Assembly: GCA_003527145.1 (NCBI GenBank)
Contig: DPSW01000037.1
Location: 855-7,177, forward strand
Direction: 5' to 3'
Source of the DNA: Clostridiaceae bacterium
GTDB taxonomy: Bacteria; Bacillota; Clostridia; Lutisporales; Lutisporaceae
DNA: 6,323 nucleotides
Shown: in pieces, positions 1 through 6,323 of the stretch
Layout of the letters: every line of letters begins with the position of its first letter
Numbering within the stretch: position 1 is the stretch's first letter
Translations under genes and position numbers: made by a program
Notes under the pieces: model-generated
Told to the model about the DNA's origin: nothing
Database searches by the model: none
The model's input: only the letters and a program-made list of their open reading frames with translations

Positions 1-62
1 ATTACTTCACCTGCAGCTATTTTATTTATAGTATTTTCATCTAGTAAAATTATTCTACCCAT
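1..62 (-). CDS. mutL: DNA mismatch repair protein MutL, N-terminal fragment (cut by window edge)
   Basis: Only the first 20 codons are in the window. They begin at an ATG (62-60) and include the residues LDENTINKIAAGEV, which match the conserved start of the MutL family (T-x-x-K/Q-IAAGEV, the first part of the GHKL-type ATPase domain). MutL is the ATP-dependent partner that MutS recruits after it finds a mismatch; in bacteria without MutH it usually carries the nicking endonuclease itself, but that C-terminal part lies outside the window. The start is well supported by a GGAGGA ribosome binding site 4 nt upstream. The gene follows mutS by 19 nt on the same strand with no terminator between them, so the two are probably co-transcribed. 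Identification rests on a short but highly characteristic motif and on its position after mutS. Confidence 0.93.
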   Translation of the reverse strand, partial: MGRIILLDENTINKIAAGEV

Positions 63-66
63 GTTT

Positions 67-72
67 TCCTCC
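67..72 (-). promoter_or_regulatory. mutL ribosome binding site
   Basis: The minus strand reads GGAGGA, then 4 nt (AAAC), then the mutL ATG at 62. It lies wholly in the 19-nt mutS-mutL gap. It fixes the mutL start and suggests that mutL is initiated independently even though it shares a transcript with mutS. Confidence 0.85.
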
Positions 73-81
73 ATAGCTTAA

Positions 82-2691
82 TTAATTATACAAGTGCTTC
101 GCCTTATCTTTAAGCATATTGATCTTATTCAAGGCCTCGATCGGTGTCAGGTTGTCTAGATCAATATTTTTGATCTCCTCAGCCAGCTGATAAATGCTGT
201 AGTTAAAAAGGTTGATCTCTTCCTCTTCCTTTGCCCTTTTTACTTTTTTGTTTTTCTGCTTTCCGACAACCGTTATCTTAGTGTTTTCCTCAGACTTATC
301 CAGAACCTCTAGGATATCATAAGCCCTTTCCAGTATTTCTTCAGGAACACCGGCCAGCCTTGCCACATGTATGCCGTAACTTCCACTGATGCTTCCTCTT
401 TTTATCTTGCGCAGGAAAATAATATCTTTCCCCTTTTCCTCAACGGCTATATAATAATTTTTGATTCCGGGCAATTTGCTTTCCAATTCCGTCAATTCAT
501 GGTAATGTGTAGCGAACAAGGTTTTACATCCCAGTTTGGTCTTGTCTGAAATATATTCCACAGTAGACCAAGCAAGGCTTAAACCGTCAAAAGTGCTTGT
601 ACCTCTTCCGATCTCATCTAAAACAACTAGGCTCTTATCTGTTGCGCTATTGATTATGTTAGCAAGCTCTGTCATTTCCACCATAAATGTGCTTTGGCCG
701 GAGGCAAGATCATCAGAAGCCCCAACCCTGGTAAAAATTCTGTCTACAACACCTATTTTAGCATAAGATGCAGGCACAAAGCAGCCTATTTGAGCCATCA
801 AAACGATGAGGGCAATTTGCCTCATATATGTAGATTTTCCGGCCATATTGGGGCCTGTTATTACTAACAGCCTGTTATCATCGCAATCCAATAATGTATC
901 ATTAGGTACAAAGCCGCCTTTAATGTTCTGAGCCTCCACCACGGGATGACGCCCATCTTTGATTTCTATCTGTCCATGGCCTCCTATCACTGGTTTTATA
1001 TATCCGTTTTTTTGCGATACCTCAGCATATGAGCATAAGCAATCAAGCGTTGCAAGCAGTTGAGCGGTTTCTTGTATTCTGCCTATATGATTTCCAATCT
1101 CTTCTCTTATCTTTACAAATATTTCATATTCCAGTTCAATCAGCTTTTCATCTGCATGCAGGACCGTTTCTTCCAGTTCTTTCAGTTCAGGGGTTATATA
1201 TCTCTCTGCATTTGATAAGGTCTGCTTTCTGATATAATCCTCAGGGATATTTTCAATATTAGATTTTGTAACTTCAATAAAATAACCGAAGACTTTGTTA
1301 TAGCCTACCTTTAAGGATTTTATTCCCGATCTCTGCTTTTCCCTTTGCTCTAATTCAATGATCCACTGCTTGCCGTTTGAAGATGCTTTTTTGTATTTAT
1401 CGATCTCCTCCATATAGTTATCCTTTATAAGATTACCCTCCTTAAGGCTGAAGGGAGGATCTTCATTTATAGAAAGGTCAATGATTTCATATAAGTCTTT
1501 CAAGTCGTCAAAGGCCCTGCATATTTCATCAAGCATAGAGTTCTTAAAATTTGAAATAATGGCTTTTATGTATGGCAGATTAGTCAAAGAATTCTTAAAG
1601 GCAATCAAATCCTTAGCGTTTGCTGTTCCTAAAGCTATTCTGCTTCCCAAGCGTTCTATATCATATATTGAATTTAAATATTCTTTTAATTCCTCCCGCA
1701 ATAGAAAATTGTCCAATAGCTCGGAAACAGCATCCAGTCTTTCATTTATTTTTTCAACAAACAAAAGCGGCTTTTCCACCCATTGTCTAAGCATCCTGGC
1801 TCCCATAGAAGTATTTGTCCTGTCCAGAACAGACAGGAGCGAGCCTTTTTTGCTTCTCTCCCTTATAGTTTCACAAAGCTCCAGGTTTCTTCTGGTGTTC
1901 TGATCTAAAACCATATAATTTGAAATGTTATAAGGCTTGATTTTATTTATGTTATACAGAGAATTTTTTTGTACTTCATCCAAGTACAATAAAATAGAGC
2001 CTGCAGATTTTATTGATGCTTCGCTTTCCAGCCCAATGCCCTCAAGCGCCTCTATATTAAATTGTCTTTTCAGTCTTCCGGTGCATTCATCTAACTCATA
2101 ATACCTCTTATCTAAAATCGTTGCAGTTTTATATAACTCTTGAAGCTTTTCATTCTCGATGTTTAACAGCATTTCTGACGGGTTTATCCTATTTATTTCA
2201 TCAATTGCCATGCTCCATAGCTTTTCTTCCGTAACAGTAGCAAAGAACTCCCCTGTAGATAAATCAATATATGACAATGCAATATGATGGCTTGAAACAT
2301 AAACGGACATCAAATAGTTGTTCACTTTATCATCGAGCATGAGACTGCTGGTTATCGTTCCCGGAGTAATAACTTTAATAACTTCGCGTTTAACTATACC
2401 CTTAGCTAGTGCGGGATCTTCTACCTGCTCACAAATGGCTATCTTGTAATTATTCTCTATAAGCTTTCTAATATACGCATCCGCTGCATGATAAGGTATG
2501 CCGCACATAGGAGCTCTTTCTTCCATGCCGCAATCTCTTCCTGTGAGAGTAATTTCTAAAACTCTGGATGCTGTTATAGCATCTTCAAAAAACATCTCAT
2601 AGAAATCTCCAAGTCTAAAAAAGAGAATTTTATCCTTATGTTGATTTTTAATCTCCATATATTGCTGCATCATTGGTGTCAATTGTGACAT
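82..2691 (-). CDS. mutS: DNA mismatch repair protein MutS
   Basis: This 869-residue protein is a complete MutS, close to the usual 850-870 residues. MutS scans DNA as a clamp, binds mispairs and small loops, and on ATP binding recruits MutL. The mismatch-reading domain is at the N-terminus, with the Phe-X-Glu motif at F30-Y31-E32 (within GDFYEMF). Connector, lever and clamp domains occupy about residues 120-560. The ATPase domain follows: Walker A GPNMAGKST at 613-621, the ABC-like signature region DDLASGQSTFMVEM at 660-673, Walker B with LDEIGRG at 691-697, and the switch histidine H729 in ATHYHEL. A charged linker (about 801-825) leads to a possible beta-clamp peptide (EINLF, 825-829) and the conserved tail LTPIEALNKINMLKDKAK (848-865). 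The ATG at 2691 is preceded by AGAGGTG at 5 nt. Upstream are the miaB terminator and a promoter; mutL follows directly. Nothing essential is missing, and the domain set is that of repair MutS (MutS1), not MutS2. Confidence 0.98.
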   Translation of the reverse strand: MSQLTPMMQQYMEIKNQHKDKILFFRLGDFYEMFFEDAITASRVLEITLTGRDCGMEERAPMCGIPYHAADAYIRKLIENNYKIAICEQVEDPALAKGIVKREVIKVITPGTITSSLMLDDKVNNYLMSVYVSSHHIALSYIDLSTGEFFATVTEEKLWSMAIDEINRINPSEMLLNIENEKLQELYKTATILDKRYYELDECTGRLKRQFNIEALEGIGLESEASIKSAGSILLYLDEVQKNSLYNINKIKPYNISNYMVLDQNTRRNLELCETIRERSKKGSLLSVLDRTNTSMGARMLRQWVEKPLLFVEKINERLDAVSELLDNFLLREELKEYLNSIYDIERLGSRIALGTANAKDLIAFKNSLTNLPYIKAIISNFKNSMLDEICRAFDDLKDLYEIIDLSINEDPPFSLKEGNLIKDNYMEEIDKYKKASSNGKQWIIELEQREKQRSGIKSLKVGYNKVFGYFIEVTKSNIENIPEDYIRKQTLSNAERYITPELKELEETVLHADEKLIELEYEIFVKIREEIGNHIGRIQETAQLLATLDCLCSYAEVSQKNGYIKPVIGGHGQIEIKDGRHPVVEAQNIKGGFVPNDTLLDCDDNRLLVITGPNMAGKSTYMRQIALIVLMAQIGCFVPASYAKIGVVDRIFTRVGASDDLASGQSTFMVEMTELANIINSATDKSLVVLDEIGRGTSTFDGLSLAWSTVEYISDKTKLGCKTLFATHYHELTELESKLPGIKNYYIAVEEKGKDIIFLRKIKRGSISGSYGIHVARLAGVPEEILERAYDILEVLDKSEENTKITVVGKQKNKKVKRAKEEEEINLFNYSIYQLAEEIKNIDLDNLTPIEALNKINMLKDKAKHLYN

Positions 2692-2696
2692 GTCCC

Positions 2697-2703
2697 CACC
2701 TCT
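2697..2703 (-). promoter_or_regulatory. mutS ribosome binding site
   Basis: The minus strand reads AGAGGTG, one base from the ideal AGGAGGTG core, followed by 5 nt and the ATG at 2691. It supports the mutS start, whose N-terminus also aligns with the family start (LTPMMQQY). Confidence 0.8.
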
Positions 2704-2717
2704 TTCCTAATATATCA

Positions 2718-2726
2718 ATTATATCA
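2718..2726 (-). promoter_or_regulatory. Predicted sigma-A-type promoter of mutS-mutL (extended -10)
   Basis: In the short gap after the miaB terminator the minus strand reads TGATATAAT: a perfect TATAAT -10 box (2723-2718) with the TG of an extended -10 one base upstream. The -35 region at the usual distance (about 2741-2746) is poor: the 17-nt-spaced hexamer is CTTTTA. An extended -10 can offset this. Transcription would begin near 2711, giving a leader of about 20 nt that just contains the mutS ribosome binding site. The gap is very AT-rich, so a chance TATAAT is possible; the TG, the position after a terminator and the fit to the RBS make it credible. Confidence 0.6.
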
Positions 2727-2755
2727 AAAAAACAGACATATAAAAGCTCTATTAT

Positions 2756-2788
2756 AAAAACAACCAGAGATTAACTCCGGTTGTTTTT
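2756..2788 (-). terminator. Intrinsic (Rho-independent) terminator at the end of miaB
   Basis: On the minus strand the arm AAAAACAACCGGAG (2788-2775) pairs with CTCTGGTTGTTTTT (2769-2756) around a 5-nt loop, TTAAT. All 14 positions pair, one as a G-U wobble. The core CAACCGGAG/CTCTGGTTG is followed by a run of five U. The wobble pair would be an A-C mismatch in a plus-strand transcript, so the hairpin suits the minus direction, that of miaB. The 5' arm is made of the last codons of miaB, and the miaB TAA (2773-2771) sits in the loop. Confidence 0.9.
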
Positions 2789-4219
2789 GGTTTCTATCAG
2801 CTCGCCGTTTAATGACCAAGAAAATATATCAGTAATTTTTACATAAACCAAATCGCCTACTTGTGCTTTATACCCTTTAAAATTGACGATTTTGCCGGTT
2901 CTGGTCCTCCCTGTCATTATATCTTTATTGGTTTTGCTGGGGCCATCCACAAGAACCTCATAAACATTATCCTTATAGTCACCATTTATCTCTCGGGAAA
3001 TTTTATTTTGTACTTCTACCAGCTTATCAAAATTTATATGCTTTCTCTCTTCACTGATCTGGTTTGCCAGTTTTGCCGCAGGAGTACCTTCTCTTTTTGA
3101 GTATATAAAGGTAAATGCTTGATCAAATCTGACCTTTCTAACCACATCAAGGGTTTCTTCAAAGTCTTCATCGGTCTCTCCGGGGAAACCAACGATGATA
3201 TCTGTCGTCAATGCTATGCCGGGAATTGCTTTTTTAACTTTGGCAACTTTTTCAAGATATTCTTCTTTACTATATACCCTGTTCATAGATTTCAATACTC
3301 TGTCGCTTCCAGCCTGGAAAGGCAGATGCAAATGCTCGCATACCTTATCACATTCTTTATTTGCCGTTATCAGCTTATCTGATATATCCTTGGGATGGGA
3401 GGTCATAAATCTGATCCGCTCTATGCCTTTGATCTCGTTAACTTTATATAAAAGATCCGCAAAATCAAAGTTTATATCAAGATCTTTTCCATAAGAGTTT
3501 ACATTTTGACCTAATAGCATTACTTCTTTACATCCATCATAAGAAAGCCTAGATAGCTCATCTATTATATCTTCCGGATTGCGGCTTCTCTCCCTTCCCC
3601 TTACGTATGGAACTATACAATAGGAGCAGAAATTGTTACAGCCATACATAATGGTAATCCAAGCTTTATGCTTTTCATCCCTCTCTATAGGAAGATTTTC
3701 CACTATGACTCCGTCAGAGTCCATTATATCTATAAGGGTATATTTTTCATGCAGAGCTTTTTCAAATAACTCAGGAAATTTATATATATTATGAGTTCCG
3801 AATATCAAGTCTACATGTTTATATTTTCGCTTTATCATATCCACAGCGTGTTTTTGCTGCATCATACAACCACATATGCCGATTACCATTCCCGGCTTTG
3901 ATGCTTTTAAATTTTTTAAGGCACCAATATTTCCATATAGCTTCAACTCTGCATTTTCTCTCACGCAGCAAGTGTTAAACAGAATAACATCTGCCTTTTC
4001 ATTATTATCAGTATGTGAATAGCCCATGCTTTTTAATATACCCTTTAATTTTTCAGAATCCGAATTATTTTGCTGACAACCATAGGTAATAATTCGGGCA
4101 TATTTTATCTTCCCTGTATTATTATATTCGTTAGCATTATTTGCTTTTATTCTTTGAGCAATATCATTTTGTCTCATCAACTCTTCAGTTGAAATATGAG
4201 TGTTTTCTTTTTTTATCAT
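2771..4219 (-). CDS. miaB: tRNA-2-methylthio-N6-dimethylallyladenosine synthase MiaB
   Basis: MiaB is a radical-SAM enzyme with two [4Fe-4S] clusters that adds a methylthio group to i6A37 of tRNAs reading UNN codons, making ms2i6A. The 482-residue protein has the full family layout. The N-terminal methylthiotransferase domain carries the auxiliary-cluster cysteines C48 (YGCQQN), C84 (NTCCVRE) and C118 (GCMMQQ). The radical-SAM core has C194-x3-C198-x2-C201 (CNNFCSYC) followed by VPYVRGRERSR. Further core motifs are HLPFQAGSDRVLKSMNR near 298-314 and VGFPGETDEDFEET near 343-356. A C-terminal TRAM domain lies at about 412-476. The GCQQN-DSE and NTC-VRENAE motifs favour MiaB over RimO and MtaB. 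A polar extension of about 38 residues precedes the domain, as in some Firmicutes homologues. The ATG at 4219 has AGAGGT 9 nt upstream. It lies 17 nt after livF with no terminator between, and its 3' end doubles as a terminator arm. Confidence 0.95.
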   Translation of the reverse strand: MIKKENTHISTEELMRQNDIAQRIKANNANEYNNTGKIKYARIITYGCQQNNSDSEKLKGILKSMGYSHTDNNEKADVILFNTCCVRENAELKLYGNIGALKNLKASKPGMVIGICGCMMQQKHAVDMIKRKYKHVDLIFGTHNIYKFPELFEKALHEKYTLIDIMDSDGVIVENLPIERDEKHKAWITIMYGCNNFCSYCIVPYVRGRERSRNPEDIIDELSRLSYDGCKEVMLLGQNVNSYGKDLDINFDFADLLYKVNEIKGIERIRFMTSHPKDISDKLITANKECDKVCEHLHLPFQAGSDRVLKSMNRVYSKEEYLEKVAKVKKAIPGIALTTDIIVGFPGETDEDFEETLDVVRKVRFDQAFTFIYSKREGTPAAKLANQISEERKHINFDKLVEVQNKISREINGDYKDNVYEVLVDGPSKTNKDIMTGRTRTGKIVNFKGYKAQVGDLVYVKITDIFSWSLNGELIETKNNRS

Positions 4220-4228
4220 AAAATATCT

Positions 4229-4234
4229 ACCTCT
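4229..4234 (-). promoter_or_regulatory. miaB ribosome binding site
   Basis: The minus strand reads AGAGGT, 9 nt before the miaB ATG at 4219, inside the 17-nt gap after livF. It supports the first ATG over the in-frame Met15. Confidence 0.7.
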
Positions 4235-4236
4235 GT

Positions 4237-4953
4237 TTAATTAGCAACATTCTCACCTAGGTAGGCCTTCCTTATTTCATCATTATTGAGGAGAGCCTGG
4301 CCTTCGCCTTTTAGTTTTATTTGCCCTGTTTCTATTACATATCCAATATCCGCTGCATGAAGTGCAGCATTTGCATTTTGTTCGACCAGGAGTATCGTAA
4401 CACCCTGATTATGGATTTCTTTAATTATACTAAATATATCTTTTACAATCAATGGTGCTAAGCCAAGGGACGGTTCATCCATCATCATAAGCTTAGGTTT
4501 TGACATCAGGGCTCTGCCTACAGCCAGCATTTGCTGTTCTCCACCTGACAGGGTGCCGGCCATCTGCCAATACCTTTCCTTTAACCTTGGAAATAGGCTG
4601 TAAACCCAATCCAGATCATTATTTGTATTATTGACATCTTTTCTGAAAAAAGCACCTAATTTTAGGTTTTCCAGCACTGTAAGGTTTGGAAATATTCTTC
4701 TTCCCTCAGGCACTAATGTTATTCCCATCTTTACTATATCCTGAGTTTTCATATTCAGCAAATTGACGCCATTATATGTTATAGAGCCGCTCTTTGGCTT
4801 TACAAGCCCGGTTATTGTCCTCAAAGCAGTACTTTTTCCAGCACCGTTGGCACCAACCAATGTGACAATTTTTCCTTCTTCAACTTCAAGGCTTATGCCC
4901 TTTAATGCCTCAATACCCCCATATGCGACGACCAAGTTTTCAACCTTAAGCAT
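4237..4953 (-). CDS. livF: Branched-chain amino acid ABC transporter ATP-binding protein LivF
   Basis: LivF is one of the two cytoplasmic ATPases that power uptake of leucine, isoleucine and valine through the LivH-LivM membrane pair. The 238-residue product has the usual LivF length. Visible motifs are Walker A GANGAGKST (34-42), the LivF-typical VPEGRRIFPNLTVLENL around 81-97 (Glu where many ABC proteins have the Q-loop Gln), the signature LSGGEQQ (135-141), Walker B with LMMMDEP (155-161), and LLVEQNANAAL (188-198) in the switch region. It ends in IRKAYLGE, typical of the family. I start it at the ATG at 4953 because the product then begins MLKVENLVVAYGG as in homologues, a G-rich ribosome binding site lies just upstream, and the overlap with livG is only 8 nt. 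The in-frame ATG at 5049 would add 32 unrelated residues and overlap livG by over 100 nt. Other substrates, such as urea or other amides, use related systems, so substrate is inferred. Confidence 0.93.
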   Translation of the reverse strand: MLKVENLVVAYGGIEALKGISLEVEEGKIVTLVGANGAGKSTALRTITGLVKPKSGSITYNGVNLLNMKTQDIVKMGITLVPEGRRIFPNLTVLENLKLGAFFRKDVNNTNNDLDWVYSLFPRLKERYWQMAGTLSGGEQQMLAVGRALMSKPKLMMMDEPSLGLAPLIVKDIFSIIKEIHNQGVTILLVEQNANAALHAADIGYVIETGQIKLKGEGQALLNNDEIRKAYLGENVAN

Positions 4954-5719
4954 TGTCTTCCACCCCCAAATAGGCCTCAATGACTCTTTGATTATTCTGT
5001 ATTTCCTTTGGGCTGCCGTGAGCGATAGTAATTCCATAATCAAAAACATATATTCTTTCGGATATTCCCATTACCACTTGCATATGATGCTCTATCATGA
5101 AGATTGTAAGCTTAAAGTCATCTCTTATCGTCTTGATAAATCTTGTAAGGTCTTCTGTTTCTTTAGGATTCATGCCGGCTGCCGGCTCATCCAACAGCAA
5201 TAGCTCAGGTTTTGTGGCTAATGCCCTGGCGATTTCAAGCCTGCGTTGTTTTCCATATGGCAAAGAGCTGGATTTCTCGTTCTTCTCATCTGATAAGCCC
5301 ACGATTTCCAATAGCTCCAGAGATTTATTGATCATCCTTCTGTTTTCATTCTTATATTTTGGCAATCTTAGCAGTGCCTCAAATACATTGGATTTTATAT
5401 GAAGATGATTGGCAATCAATACATTATCCAGCACGCTCAAATCTTTAAAAAGCCTGATGCTTTGGAATGTCCTGGCTATCCCTGATTTAGTTATCTGATG
5501 AGGGGACAGCTGAGTTAAATCATTGCCTTTATAAAATATTTTTCCTTTTGTAGGCTTATATACGCCTGTTATCATATTGAATGCAGTCGTTTTTCCTGCT
5601 CCGTTGGGACCGATTAACGCAACAATTTCCCCTTTGTTTAGTGTCAGGTTAAAATCTTTAACAGCGGTCAAGCCGCCAAATTGCATTGTAATATTATTGG
5701 TTTTGAGAATTTCCATCAT
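4946..5719 (-). CDS. livG: Branched-chain amino acid ABC transporter ATP-binding protein LivG
   Basis: LivG is the second ATPase of the LIV importer and works as a heterodimer with LivF. The 257-residue protein is of normal length. It shows Walker A GPNGAGKTT (37-45), a Q-loop with Q86 in GIARTFQSIRLF, and the degenerate signature LPYGKQRRLEIARAL (153-167), which is characteristic of LivG in place of LSGGQ. Walker B LLLLDEP (173-179) carries the catalytic E178, followed by AAGMNPKE and the switch histidine H211 in MIEHHM. The start region is ATGATG: the first ATG (5719) overlaps the livM stop as ATGA, and the second (5716) is in frame one codon later. The strong AAGGAGGT site is 5 nt from the first and 8 nt from the second, so either could be the true start. 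The end overlaps livF by 8 nt. The overlaps and gene order match a liv operon. Confidence 0.94.
   Translation of the reverse strand: MMEILKTNNITMQFGGLTAVKDFNLTLNKGEIVALIGPNGAGKTTAFNMITGVYKPTKGKIFYKGNDLTQLSPHQITKSGIARTFQSIRLFKDLSVLDNVLIANHLHIKSNVFEALLRLPKYKNENRRMINKSLELLEIVGLSDEKNEKSSSLPYGKQRRLEIARALATKPELLLLDEPAAGMNPKETEDLTRFIKTIRDDFKLTIFMIEHHMQVVMGISERIYVFDYGITIAHGSPKEIQNNQRVIEAYLGVEDNA
4957..4967 (-). promoter_or_regulatory. livF ribosome binding site inside the end of livG
   Basis: The minus strand reads GGGGGTGGAAG, ending 3 nt before the ATG at 4953; its GGTGG core is 6 nt from the ATG. It pairs imperfectly with the anti-Shine-Dalgarno sequence, but it supports the internal start over the ATG at 5049. 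It lies within the last livG codons, as expected for coupled translation. Confidence 0.6.
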
Positions 5720-6323
5720 TCTTTACCTCCTTTTAACAGAGGTTTTTTAAAAGATATAAAATTTAAAAACTTATCCCAGCTAAACTCATTGGTTCCCATG
5801 AGTCCGTGCCTATAAAATAGCACTACCAGCATCAGCAGTATGGAGAACACTACCATTCTCATGCCTGCAACTCCTGGTATTACAATAAAGCCGAAATCCA
5901 TGGACTGGTCAAGGAAACGCAGAGCTTCTTGGGAGATAGTCACTACAAATGCTGATATCACTGTTCCTGTAATGCTCCCGATGCCTCCTAATACTATAAT
6001 CAATAAAATATTAAATGTCAAAGTAAATCTAAACATCAAAGGATCTATAGTGCCTAAAAGATTTCCCAAGAGCCCTCCGCCGATTCCTGCAAAAAAAGCT
6101 CCAATAGTAAAAGCTAACACCTTATGCTTAAATAAATCTACTCCCATGCTTTCTGCAGCGATCTCATCTTCTCTGATCGCTTTGAAAGCCCTCCCATAAC
6201 TGCTGTTGATCAACAATATCATTATGAAAATTGTAAAAACGGCAGTACCAAAACTCCACCACAAATTTGTATATGCAGGTATGCCTTTTAAACCTAACGC
6301 ACCATTTGTAATAGTTTGAGTAT
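5716..6323 (-). CDS. livM: Branched-chain amino acid ABC transporter permease LivM, C-terminal part (5' end outside window)
   Basis: LivM is one of the two membrane permeases that form the LIV import channel. The reading frame stays open to the right edge, giving 201 complete codons up to the TGA at 5718. The first visible residues include TNGALGLKGIP, which fits the conserved LivM segment near T-G-G-x-G-L-x-G-I-P. The gene therefore enters from outside, and the TTG at 6264 is an internal leucine, not a start. Hydrophobic segments lie at about visible residues 23-38, 68-90, 99-128 and 154-170. Between the first two is the cytoplasmic ATPase-coupling loop, RAFKAIREDEIAAESMG (44-60), a hallmark of the family. 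VLGGIGSITGTVISA (110-124) is a further family motif. About the first third of a typical permease of 300-plus residues is missing. It overlaps livG by 4 nt. Choice of LivM over LivH rests on these motifs and on its place before livG. Confidence 0.92.
   Translation of the reverse strand, partial: TQTITNGALGLKGIPAYTNLWWSFGTAVFTIFIMILLINSSYGRAFKAIREDEIAAESMGVDLFKHKVLAFTIGAFFAGIGGGLLGNLLGTIDPLMFRFTLTFNILLIIVLGGIGSITGTVISAFVVTISQEALRFLDQSMDFGFIVIPGVAGMRMVVFSILLMLVVLFYRHGLMGTNEFSWDKFLNFISFKKPLLKGGKE
5725..5732 (-). promoter_or_regulatory. livG ribosome binding site
   Basis: The minus strand reads AAGGAGGT, a near-perfect Shine-Dalgarno sequence and the strongest in the window. It is 5 nt before the ATG at 5719 and 8 nt before the in-frame ATG at 5716. 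It lies inside the last codons of livM. Confidence 0.88.

Noticed and set aside
1481..1903. Plus-strand open frame of 140 codons opposite mutS
   Set aside because: It is antisense to the clamp/lever region of mutS, has low-complexity Ser/Leu/Phe-rich content typical of a shadow frame, and matches no family I recognise. The other plus-strand open frames opposite mutS, miaB and the liv genes were dismissed for the same reason.
4043..4066. Weak resemblance to a CodY box (AATTTTCWGAAAATT)
   Set aside because: The best alignment I can make has about five mismatches in 15 positions and lies inside miaB coding sequence. No better match was seen at a gene start in the window.
4255..4262. 8-bp palindrome ACCTAGGT near the end of livF
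   Set aside because: It encodes part of the conserved YLGE end of LivF, is too short for a terminator or a confident operator, and has no repeat elsewhere that I noticed.
4954..5049. Upstream in-frame ATG for livF, adding 32 residues
   Set aside because: The added residues do not resemble the LivF family, the extension lies within livG codons with an overlap of over 100 nt, I see no good ribosome binding site before it, and the internal start at 4953 gives the standard N-terminus.
4763..5203. Plus-strand open frame of 146 codons across the livF-livG junction
   Set aside because: It is wholly antisense to two well-supported ABC ATPase genes. Its residues are the antisense reading of conserved Walker A and neighbouring codons, and it has no independent domain.
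6262..6264. TTG as start codon of the livM frame
   Set aside because: The frame continues upstream without a stop to the window edge and encodes a conserved LivM segment (TNGALGLKGIP), so the gene is cut by the edge and this TTG is internal.

Overview
The window reads as ordinary chromosomal DNA from an AT-rich, Gram-positive anaerobe-like bacterium, most likely a member of the Clostridia. The reasons are strong AGGAGG-type ribosome binding sites, AT-rich third codon positions, and a miaB-mutS-mutL gene order that I recall as common in Firmicutes. The clade is an inference; no rRNA or other marker gene is present. Every gene is on the minus strand, so transcription runs from high to low coordinates.

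In order of transcription: (1) positions 6323-4237 hold the end of a branched-chain amino acid ABC transporter operon. This is livM (permease, cut by the window edge), then livG and livF (the two ATPases), joined by 4-nt and 8-nt overlaps that suggest translational coupling. The other permease (livH) and the binding protein (livJ/livK) would be expected beyond the right edge. (2) 17 nt later, with no terminator visible, comes miaB (4219-2771), a tRNA methylthiotransferase. (3) A clear intrinsic terminator (2788-2756) has its 5' arm in the last codons of miaB and the miaB stop codon in its loop. (4) A promoter with an extended -10 (2726-2718) follows within the same 79-nt gap, then mutS (2691-82) and, 19 nt further, the first 20 codons of mutL (62-1), which runs off the left edge.

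Functionally there are two modules. LivM, LivG and LivF import leucine, isoleucine and valine. MiaB makes ms2i6A37 on tRNAs that read UNN codons. MutS and MutL carry out DNA mismatch repair. The terminator and promoter pair suggests that miaB is read with the liv genes, while mutS-mutL has its own start of transcription. The longest stretch without a gene is the 79-nt miaB-mutS gap. I saw no mobile element, CRISPR array, RNA gene, riboswitch or unknown gene, and I do not see a novel system here. The most informative details are the junctions between genes.
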